A stretch of 64,000 nucleotides of DNA, taken from the NCBI GenBank assembly GCA_944474755.1, contig OX104124.1, positions 40,530,636-40,594,635 of the forward strand. Direction: 5' to 3'. The position numbers and the translations under genes are program-made. Positions 54,501 through 64,000 of the stretch are shown here, piece after piece; position 1 is the stretch's first letter, and every line of letters begins with the position of its first letter. Source of the DNA: Limnoperna fortunei (taxonomy: Eukaryota; Mollusca; Bivalvia; Mytilida; Modiolidae). The notes under the pieces were generated by a model. It had not been told where the DNA came from, did not search any database, and saw nothing but the letters and a program-made list of their open reading frames with translations.

Positions 54501-55940
54501 ACGACTTTTGTTTTAGCATCCTAACTTGTAATACTAGTTAATTCTCCCAAAATTTGTTTTGAGCACATTATTGTAATTTACTTACAGATTGTGTATATTT
54601 TTTATAATTTTTGTTGTGGAATTGTATACTAAATGTTATCCTGTTTGTTAACTTATTGTTTTTATCCAATTAGGAGAGTACTGTTATTGTTTTGATGCGT
54701 TTTTCGTGAGCACTAATTATTGATTGTTTAATGGGTAACAACGTAATGAAAAACTTGGCACTATTCTACAAGTGATATATTAAATTATATTAATAAACGT
54801 TTAAGTCATTTTATTTTCTTTTTTTGCAGAAATCTCTAAATTTATTATTTATTTGTGGTCAGCTGTATCTGTTCTTTTTAAAATTCGATACACATTAGTA
54901 GCAGTTAATGTATACATTTGATAGAAAACATTGTATTAAAAACGTACACATATTCGCACTTTCTATACTGTTTGCTAACAAAGGGACATATGACATTTGT
55001 CATCGTAAAATGCTACATCACATGTATGTTACATGAAAAATTATTACATTTTGTAAAGCCATTATAGATTACATAAATATCATAATCATGTTATAATATA
55101 CAGACACGAAGCACAATTCGGATAAGAAATTCTACCTTTTGCCTCGTGATGCTTAGTTGAGTATTTAGTTCCGGAAGCATTTCTGATACGTCGTAAATAA
55201 AGTTATAGTTTTCTGTTGTATTATGTTTAATTGCCAAATAAGTTTGCAGAAACTGTTTGCAAATGAATTCAACTTACGAGATACACTTTTTGCAAAGATG
55301 TTAAAAATGGACTTTATAAACAATGAAATTATTATTATTATTATTTACGTCCATGAAATACTTTAGTTAAGATCAATTATCGGATGTAGATAACAAATAC
55401 AATAAAATAATTATGCGACTAGAAGTTATGGTCTATACTGTTTAAACAAAGTGAAAACTACTATTTTGGGATGACAAACATATTTATAGCATCAACTTCT
55501 ATGTTAACAACACGCGCACTTTTCTTCAGCGTCTTTGAAAATTTTGTATCCACTGTAGGCTATAGTGTCTCAAAAGAGATACTAAATAAAATAAGTTTCA
55601 ATTTTTTCATTATCGGCGTAAATTAGTTACCTTTTTATGTTAAACCTCGGCAACAAATTGTTATGGATTATACAATACAAAAAATGGTAAATAATAGTAA
55701 TACAGTATTTCATGACCGTATTTAGTTCAATCTATTTTCTGCCCCAAGTCCCGTTGCTGACTCTAATGTGCATTGTATTAATTTGTTTGTAAATAGTAAA
55801 TTATTATGTATAATAATATTATTATGTATACAATTGTTTTCCTTATACTATGGTTTCATTTTACCTAAAGGTTCAAATAATAATAGTTTTTATGTTTCAA
55901 ATATTCTTTATAAATCGAAAATGATTATGTTTTGCAACAA
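54501..55940. other. Noncoding stretch, short (TTA)n tract
   Basis: A short ATT/TTA microsatellite lies near 55326-55344. Otherwise nothing is recognised. A weak resemblance of TTTTCTTCAGCGTCTTTGAA near 55520 to 6737 of unit 1 suggests the old paralog below may start earlier. Confidence 0.35.
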
Positions 55941-55949
55941 ATATCGCTT

Positions 55950-56560
55950 CTATCAAGCAAAGTTTATTTAAACGTTCGCATTAGACTTTTCACACTTAGG
56001 TTTTTCACCAGACATTATAGATAAGGAGTGGATTCTCAAAAAGATATTGAAATTATTTCAAACGGATTGTTTCATTTATAGGATTTGCTGCCAAAGGAGT
56101 CATACATTGCAATAATTTGACACATTTTACGTTTTAAGTTCTATAATCTATTGTTTCATAGATTTGATTGATGTTTTTATGTTTTAGCGAAAGCATCATT
56201 GATTGTTGGAGACAAAAATTACATTTAATGAAATTTACATTTGGTTTAAATAACATTTCTAGATTGCTTACGATTTATAACTTTATTGAGAAAACGAAAA
56301 ATTTTTATGGATTAGAAAAAGGAAAATATGAATCGATTATCAACTGATTGAACATAATTAAAATTCTATTTAGTTAGGAAATAGTAAGTTATCTAAAACA
56401 AAAACGAACCTTATGTTTAAGTCATAGTGTTGAAACATGTCTGCAGAAAACTAAAGGGAGAAAAGTTAAAATTAATATGTATCATTATAACTATTAATTT
56501 TTTTACGTCCATTTAACAAATTCAGAACAATCACACTACACCAACCAAAACATAAAGGGA
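55950..56560. repeat. Old diverged paralog of the unit tail (copy E)
   Basis: CGGATTGTTTCATTTATAGG at 56065 matches CAGATTGTTTCAATTATGG at 13970. AGCATCATTGATTGTTGG near 56190 matches the 14110 region. AACATTTCTAGATTGCTTAC at 56251 matches 14169. TCATAGTGTTGAAA near 56421 matches 14284. The blocks are in the same order and orientation. The LTR element target site is not resolvable. Confidence 0.6.
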
Positions 56561-58834
56561 CATTATGTACCATGTTCCTTCCGTTAATATGCATTAATCC
56601 TTTAACGAAAAAGGTAATTCTGTATTTAAATTGAACTGCTACATTTTCTTGAAGGCAAATAATTAGCAATATAAATTGTTTCATTTTTTAAAACAATTGT
56701 TAAATTATGAGACAAGAATATATAATCTTGTAAATTAAACCTGTGGTGTCTTAAGAATTTATGACGACGTGATTTTAAATTACTATTTACTATGATGGAT
56801 TTCTGATTTTAATGAACACTGAACATCACAACCTATTGTTGACCATTAGGTTCTTTTGTTCTGTTCTGAGATTTATTACGAAAGTTGTCTCATATTAGGC
56901 TTCAAACATTTACTTGTTTATATGATTAAATTAGTTATGCATGCGTAAAGTTGACTAATAAGAGAATAATGTGTTATGTTATCTTTGATAACATTTAATT
57001 AACAACGTATATGTAAGTATTATAAACAACGCAATTTTAGAGAACATTATACAGGCTAGGACGTCACCTGTGTTGCCGAGTTTTCCTGTTGTTACACGTA
57101 GGAACAATGTAACAGTGTATATTAATTGTTCTATTGAATAGTATTCAGAATATTCACATATAGGTTTACTATAACTTTGTGTTGTGTAAAGGCTAATATT
57201 CTGAAACCTGTTAAGTTGATATTTCAGATTGTTTGGCATCACCTGTTAGTATTATACAACTCCTAATATCAGCACTTTTAGAAAAAAAAACTAAACAAAA
57301 TTCAAAATGTATAATCTTTGATGTGCAAATTACATTCCCAGACTTTAAGAGCAGTATTACTAGTAAATCTTATTATACTAAATCATTAGGCCATCTGGAC
57401 TGCACAAATGAAATCGTCATCTTTGGGATTAAGTGTTCGCTTTTGTGGACTTTTTATATGTAGGCGAACCACTACAGACTTTGCGGATCAGATAGAACAG
57501 GCATCGCCATGATACTGATCCTCAATATAGGATGCTGGACCATCAATTAATCAGCCTTTTGATGATCGGTGTTTGTCCATGAAATTACACATCATATAAT
57601 AAATTTGCCATCATGTTAATAGTCCTGCAATGCATTACGGGCTGCAATAAAATGTTTAATTACTTTCGTAACACTTTTCTTTCTACTCCCGTCTTTTCAA
57701 AATTGTGCAAACAAAACTACATAAGCATGAAATTCAGAAATAAAAAAAATTAATGCAGTAAACATCAACAACATTCACAATATAAAAGAAATGATAGATA
57801 TTTAAAATAAATAAAAAATCATGTCTTAAAAATAGATCAACAAAATTTATTTATTTGTCAAATAAAAACAAGCATTGCTGGACCTTAACACTCTTCAAAC
57901 AATATATTGTAAGCACTTGTTCTCATTCGCCTTTCATATACAATCACTATGGTCAGGTCATTATTGTTGATGGGAACAATATTGACTACGAGAATTTCAG
58001 AAACTTTTATTTTTTCTTGGTCCCTAATCCAGAGAGAATCAACAAGTAGAATATAGTTTAAATTTCAAAACTATAATGGATTCCAGACAGAGGATTAAGA
58101 GAGAACCGCACTTCTTCGGCGTCTTATAAAAGACAAGAAAATGGCATATGTTGGTCTTTTAATTTAACATACAGATAAATTGATGATGTCCTTTTAATTA
58201 ACAATCCTCACATCAATATTTCCTGCAAAACTGGAAAGTTATGAAACCTTTTCTTGTTATTTCAATTATGAATCATTTCAAATACACACAAATAGCCGTA
58301 ACGGTAAAACTACCTTCTTTTTTATCGGTCACAACAAATCAACGAAACGAGCAAGATGCACGATTGTTACCAACTCCATGTCTCAGCACAGCTCCATCAA
58401 TTTTCACTGCCTAATCAATTGAATAATTGACAGCTATTGTTTTTCCTGTACGTATTTAAGAAAGAACGTCTAGCTAGGTTTACGTTGCGTTTGAATAGAT
58501 ATGACGTAACATATGACGTTAATATAAACCGCGAGTACAATGAGGAACATTAGTATACGGAATATTTTTTGTTGAGACTTCTTTTGTTTTTATAAATAAT
58601 ATTCTCGGCAAATCGTAAAATGTATCTGCTGTCAATGTCAGTTATTCCCTTTAAACCGACCACTTAATCGTCTTCAGTTCTTTATGAATATTCCTACGCG
58701 TCAGACACTTTTTTTTGGGAAAATAATGCAAATATATAATAACAATCTTGGAAGATTTATAAGGATTAAACGCTTATTTTCGGTAGGCCACTTATGATAA
58801 GTTTGTGAGTGAGTCGACCTCGTTCATACATCGA
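56561..58834. other. Noncoding stretch, nothing recognised
   Basis: Several 60-90 codon frames occur (for example 56979-57242 minus and 57855-58049 plus), none with recognisable domains. Confidence 0.4.
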
Positions 58835-59320
58835 TGAATTATCTTAAACAAGCGTTTAATCCTATAGTATGGTTACAAAATATACATCTATTTCTTAGCA
58901 CATGCAATCAACATTCTGCTCGAAACCTTAACATCCAATATGTAATGTTTGACAATTTATACATAATGGATAAGGAAAGTCTTGATCTATTTCTTGCATC
59001 AGCGAATTATAGCATAGCTTATAATACATTTAGAAGACACATTTAAGTTTTTAAAATGTTTCTAAAAATGCCCATAACTAGCATCAACAATCCCGTTTTC
59101 TTAATGAGTTTTGTAACTGTCAATTGTCGAAATATTTCCGTTTTCTTTTTTCAGTACGTAATAATTAAAATGTCATCAAATATACCAAGGTTATGCAGTT
59201 TACTGAACCAGACATGGGTATAATCATCAAACAGGAAGTAAACGGTGACAAATCGTTGAATCAAGAATTAAGAGAATAAAAGAATTCGGACGCAAAGCCT
59301 TAATATTTACTTGCTATTTT
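58835..59320 (+). repeat. Left arm of a long diverged inverted repeat
   Basis: Its blocks reappear in reverse complement at 59785-60690: GACAATTTATACATAATGG, AAGTCTTGATCTATTTCTT, TGTAACTGTCAATTGTCG, TACCAAGGTTATGC, GAAGTAAACGGTGACAAATC and AATTCGGACGCAAA. Parts also resemble 34335-34390 and 43337-43400. A 70-codon frame at 58834-59046 falls in this arm and is treated as chance. Confidence 0.75.
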
Positions 59321-59784
59321 CTTGTTCCCCTTTGGTTTAAGCAATCGTATCTATTTTTGCAATTGACTACTAAATGTCCGGGTATTTATAAGTAATTAAA
59401 AATCCTTAGAGAAGATAGACAGCGACGCTAGCAGCAAGAATTTAACAATTTTTTGATCACAACAATTGGTGACATCAATCCAAGTCTAGATAAGGTCAAC
59501 AACTATTATAAATTAAAAGAAAAGAACGTTTTTAATTAACAATCGGCAATGTGGTTGTGGGTTTGGTAATATACTTAATAGTAACAAATATCCGGTTAAT
59601 TATGTGTGACTCACTTTGTTATCGTTAATAGTTAACGCATAAATCATAACTCAATTTAAGTGTGAATTATGAATAATCTTGTATGCTAGTATTTTGTTTT
59701 ATTTTTACTTACGCATTAATTTATTGATTATAGCTTTATTTGTACACAATTTTAAACAAATTGAAGTAAAGGGTTGAAAATAAT
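59321..59784. other. Spacer between the inverted arms
   Basis: Noncoding, AT-rich, nothing recognised. Confidence 0.4.
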
Positions 59785-60690
59785 TATAAATATATATCAG
59801 GATTTGCGTCCGAATTATTTCATTAGCTTAATTTTTGTTTGAACGATTTATCACCGTTTACTTCTTGCACAGAAAAAGAAATATATAAGTCATTTTTGTT
59901 GTTCGCTTTCATGTCGAGACTAAAATTGCTTTAAATGAAGTCTGCAAACATTTACTTGGTTTTAGAGATAGGAAACTATTTTTTATGCGATATCTTGTAA
60001 CCTATTTGAAATTGAAGCCTACAACATTATAAATGTACTTTTGTTTCTGTGTCGTTGGCAATGACATTAAACCAACATAATTTCTCAAATTGATTGCGAT
60101 AGCTCTACAATATCTTAATTATTTTCTGTTTCGAACAATTTTTGTGATGAACGCCACCGACAAGTCTTGATTATACTCATGTCTGGTTCATAAACGGCAT
60201 AACCTTGGTATCTTTGATGACACTTTGATTATCACTTACTGAAAAAAACGGAAATCTTTCGGACGGTTGACAGTTACATTTAGAAAAGATGATTGTTGCA
60301 TGCTAGTTATGTGCATTTTAGTGTCTTGAATAAAAAACAGTGGAATAGGTCTAATGCTTGTACTGTATCATAGGATCTCGTGGGAATGGTATTATAAAGA
60401 TTAGATGACATATTTCAAAAAGCCATAAACAAAGTATATAACATCCCAGTTATATCAGAGTAGTTATGATTGCTGGCATAAAAACTTGAATATATCTTCT
60501 TAATTAATTATAGGCTAAAAACAAGAAATAAGAAATAGATCAAGACTTACCTTATCCGTCATGTATAAATTGTCAAATTTTATTATTGAATGTTAGGGCT
60601 TGTGATAGAATGTCTATCGGGTATGCTAAAAAATTGATGCATTATTTTTTAACCATTCTAATATATGTTTAAATGGCAAATTGTAGCAAT
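59785..60690 (-). repeat. Right arm of the long inverted repeat
   Basis: It is the reverse complement of the left arm, with about 300 bases of extra sequence at roughly 59880-60178 and some further extra sequence around 60350-60530. Matching blocks include TTTGCGTCCGAATTATTTC, GATTTATCACCGTTTACTTC, GCATAACCTTGGTATCTTTG and AAGACTTACCTTATCCGTC. Confidence 0.75.
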
Positions 60691-61184
60691 TTCCGGTTTA
60701 ATGGATCTCTATTCTTTGAAATAAACCAATTTCGAAACAAAAGCCATATATTTAAATCTATTGTTGCAAATGATGTACATGAAAGGCTGACAAAAAACAA
60801 AAATTAATGAAGTTGAGTTGGCTACAGACAAAAGCAAGGAAACCAAATCGAACAAAAAGCCAAAAGCTTCTATTAACATCTTACTTTAGACATATGCAAC
60901 ACGAAACAAAAACACTAAAACAAAAGCTCAAAAAATTAGCAACCCTTACCCCCGCAAACAAAATTAATGGCTGCATTCAAGTGCTTCGGAAAAATAGGTT
61001 TAATATTTTGTTTTACAAAACCTCGACCGTCAAACAAATTAATAGTTTTATTTAGCATTTAAAACAGATAAAACCAAGGGAGATATAAACAAATGCTTTT
61101 GGACTTCTTTATTGGTCACTTCGTACAAAGAATAATTAAATGCAATTAAAACGTAATCATATATACTTTAGGATATAACCAAAT
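60691..61184. other. Noncoding stretch, nothing recognised
   Basis: An 82-codon lysine-rich frame at 60807-61055 has no recognised features and reflects A-rich composition. Confidence 0.4.
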
Positions 61185-61660
61185 AAATACTTTTTAATGA
61201 AAGTCCACATTTTGTAGCATGCTAAACCTACCGCTTTTATTGCTGTACTATGTGAGTTGCTTTATTGAAAATGAATGAGTGTCATATTCCACTAGTCGGT
61301 AATAAGTGTATCAAATAATCATCGCAGCTTAATCACTGTATATTGAATTAAAAAAAATATAGACAACGAACGCAAGAGAAGCTGGAATATTGCTGCAAAA
61401 TTTTGGATAATATTTTAATTTTGAAATTAAAGTCGTCTCGTTTAGAGTAAATTCTTGTGCTAAGTTGATAGTTGGTGTCATATTCGAAGTGTGAATCTAA
61501 AACGAATGCTCGAGCGATTTACTTAGTTTCTAGTTTTGAAGTATATATTAAAGCAAATGAGGGTTGTTAATTGAAAGGACATCATCTATGTGTTAAATTA
61601 AAATACCAACCTATGCTATTTTCTTGTCTTTTTAATAAGACGTTGAAGAAATTCAGATCT
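61185..61660 (-). pseudogene. Second, more degraded Penelope-like RT remnant
   Basis: It aligns in order with 44380-45020: TGTATCAAATAATCATCGCA (61307) with 44474, TTCTTGTGCTAAGTTGATAG (61453) with 44797, GGTGTCATATTCGAAGTGTG (61474) with 44819, TTGTTAATTGAAAGGACATC (61565) with 44935 and TGCTATTTTCTTGTCTTT (61614) with 44994. Frames are fully broken. The orientation is the same as the 44.5 kb remnant. Confidence 0.75.
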
Positions 61661-62000
61661 CTCTTAATCCACTCTCTAGGATAGTCTTCGGCTGCATCCA
61701 TTATAGTTTTGAAATTTAAATTCTATTCTACTTCAGTTGATGATTCTATCTGAATTTAGGACGACGATAACTAATGTTTCTGATATTCCCGTAGGCAATA
61801 CTGTTCACATCACCAGTATTGACTTGACCAGAGGGATTGTATATATAAGGAGAATGAGAACAAATGCTTCCGGTATGTTGTTTGAAAAATATTTAGGTCC
61901 ATCAATGCTTGTTTGTATAAAAAAATACGAGCATTTGTGTTTGGTATATTTATAACATGATTTATTCTAAAAATAAAGTGCTCTAATCTATCACTTCTCA

Positions 62001-62243
62001 AGGCCTAAATGGCAGAGTGGTTAAGGTAGAGTGTCTACTATATATCACGTGGTCTGTCAACACCGGGTTACGGGTTCGAGTTTCACTGCGGGCAGGGTGC
62101 ACTCGACTCCAATATTAATTAACAAGGATAGGATTGCCAGTTTTCCTACCGCAGATTGGGGTTTTTTCCGGAATTCCGGCTACCCCAATAAAACTGGACG
62201 CCATGATATAGCTGAAAAATTGCTGAAAATGGTGTTAAACAAT
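62001..62243 (+). mobile_element. Near full-length tRNA-derived SINE, plus strand
   Basis: The tRNA-like head AGGCCTAAATGGCAGAGTGG contains the A box, and GGGTTCGAGTTTC the B box. The central GGATTGCCAGTTTTCCTACC, the tail ACTGGACGCCATGATATAG and GGTGTTAAACAATA follow, as in the SINE at 33564. There is no clear oligo-A tail or target duplication. The head is too divergent from a functional tRNA cloverleaf to be called a tRNA gene. Confidence 0.85.
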
Positions 62244-62769
62244 ATTGTACCGTTTCTGGTGTACTTGAGCTAGTAGAAAGTTCTAATATTATTATAAGAC
62301 AGACGACTGACAATAGTGATGATAGCATAAGCCGGACTTACATACATGGGCAACCATTTGACGCTACTGATTTAGACAAACAAAAGTAAGTATTTTAAAA
62401 TAGTTCAATATAGTCAATTATTCAGCAGCTAAAGACAATTTTTTAAAGTGTTCAGATAAAATTATTTTCATCAACAATTCAGCAAGCAATCTGGCAAGAT
62501 TCTCTGGTCAAGTGTCCAAAAAATACACACATCAAATATAAGATTAGAATTTAAAAAAAGATTATTTTTGTTTTTCTTAAAGTGTAAAAAGAACTCGGCA
62601 AATTAAACGGTGACTCACTCTATGAAGGCAATATGAAATAATGACGTTTTTTTAAGTACAAAAGATATAAATAAGGTAATCCTTGTACTGAAACTATCAT
62701 AATTTCTGTGGAATTTCGTGACAAAATTAAATACAGCCAAAAAGTAAACAATCAGATCTATTAAGACAA
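62244..62769. other. Noncoding stretch, nothing recognised
   Basis: AT-rich with no supported gene or repeat. Confidence 0.4.
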
Positions 62770-63850
62770 TTATTTTAAAAAAATTGTTGTACAAACAAGG
62801 GATTAACTCTATTAGGAGGCAGAAGCCTATCCAAGAATTGAGACAGCATTTCGAAAATCCGTTACAATATCAAACTTTAAACACTATTATTGTAAATATT
62901 GCTGATCTGATGTTAACTGCATTAATTTCTTTAATTCTGAATTTCATATAAAAGAAGTTTCTCATAACGAAAAGGCTCCGTTCGCACAAGTTTGAAAAGA
63001 CGGGAGAATGTTGTTTATTGTGTTGCTAAATATCAACCCGAGTGAATATATGACGTGTTAATCAATTTAACACTATATATTTGTTCCGGTTTGCTTTCAT
63101 TATAAAATTAATACAAACACTATGGCGGGAACATAGACTATTATACAAAAGCAGTGGGCATTTTGATGTGACTTTTCATATAGTAATATACTCATGTGTA
63201 ATTTAATAATTTATTACTTTTAATTCTGACAATACGCTTTATATTACCCTCTTCAAAACCCCATAACTAAATAGTAATGGGTATTTTCACATTAGACTCT
63301 GTTATGTCTACGAAAAGGTGTATTGAGTCGAGGATAGCTGTATTAGTCCGATGCAGCGCAATTTCATAACCTCGTAGTTTTTTGTTATTTTTTACTTAAC
63401 TGTTTCTTTTGCTCAGGTTTTTCACGATTTTGTGAAGTTAATTTTGGCCTGTCAAAAAAGTAAATAGACAGAAACTAACCATTGATTAAGACCATCAAAG
63501 ACCATTACTTTGAATAAACTTCGATTTACGCTTTTTCGAAAAGCTTGGAATTGACATGAAATATGCCTTTTCTTTAAGCACCCGCCTGTAACTTATTACA
63601 TTGCACAAACCCACTGTTCCTGTAGTGCTTTTGTAAAAAAGCTAATAAATTAAAAATAATTTGACATATGTTGGTTTTAAATTTTTTAGTTCATTGTTTT
63701 GAAGACTTGATTGATATTGCTAAAAATACATGTTAGCTTTATAATATTTCTTAATTGATCACGAATTCTATTATCACTTTATTGAGAAAAAGATAAAATG
63801 GTATGATATTGAGAAAAGAGTGCACAACAGAAAAGAGTAAAGTAAAAAAA
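62770..63850. repeat. Old diverged paralog of the unit (copy F)
   Basis: CATAACGAAAAGGCTCCG near 62963 resembles ATAACGAAAAGGTCCTTC at 6824. TTGACATATGTTGG to TTGATTGATATTG (63660-63718) and AATATTTCTTAATTGATCAC to CACTTTATTGAGAAAAAG (63743-63794) resemble 56115-56180 and 56250-56298 of copy E. The intervening part is poorly alignable by eye, so the extent is uncertain. Confidence 0.45.
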
Positions 63851-64000
63851 ACAAATCTTTGAGATTATGAAGTTTCATTACTTTTTATATCAATCCAGCA
63901 AATTACAAAACAGAAACGTACACTTACAATAAAAAAGATTACAGTGTTAAACAGACAACAGGAACATCCCTTTACCTCTGTCTTCTGTCATTTGTAGGAC

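Noticed and set aside
62001..62095. tRNA gene
   Set aside because: Same SINE head as at 33564 with more mismatches. No proper acceptor stem.

Overview
This is AT-rich eukaryotic DNA with no intact host gene that I can support. Spliceosomal-type acceptors, tRNA-derived SINEs, a Ty3/gypsy LTR retrotransposon, Penelope-like reverse transcriptase fragments and mollusc-style repeat motifs all point to an animal. A bivalve mollusc, possibly mussel-like, fits best. That taxon call is inference from repeat families remembered from mollusc genomes, not from a search.

Layout. 1-4.8 kb: noncoding DNA with a 62-bp hairpin flanked by 9-bp direct repeats, SINE fragments, a possible terminal exon at about 3.0 kb and a dimeric tandem repeat (3.6-4.34 kb). 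4.8-33.3 kb: a three-unit tandem duplication. Units 1 and 2 (about 11.1 kb each) both carry the same 4,762-bp LTR retrotransposon with the same 5-bp target duplication. Unit 3 (about 6.4 kb) has the uninterrupted target site. The head of unit 2 matches unit 3 and its tail matches unit 1, which is the expected product of one unequal crossover. The switch can be bracketed to 18937-20032. 33.3-39.9 kb: a target-duplication-flanked SINE, an inverted SINE, a Penelope-like RT C-terminal fragment and two inverted-repeat elements. 40.4-44 kb: an old diverged copy of the unit and its right flank, which lacks a small TA-flanked MITE present in all three young units. 44-45.6 kb: a minus-strand Penelope-like RT remnant. 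47.4-47.8 kb: a diverged duplicate of the 2.9-3.2 kb segment. 48.8-50.6 kb: three unrelated minisatellites (44, 51 and 157 bp). 50.7-51.9 kb: tandem hammerhead-ribozyme-like motifs and a retroelement 3' fragment. 52.9-53.8 kb: a rhodopsin-like GPCR pseudogene. 55.9-64 kb: further old copies of the unit, one arranged as a long inverted repeat, another RT remnant and a full-length SINE.

How the parts relate. The window is best read as a locally duplicating, transposon-bombarded region. The relative order of events can be read from empty and filled sites: old duplication, then MITE insertion, then A/B tandem duplication, then LTR element insertion in A, then the recent unequal crossover. The main alternative for the youngest step is a false duplication made by the assembler, which long reads or depth would settle.
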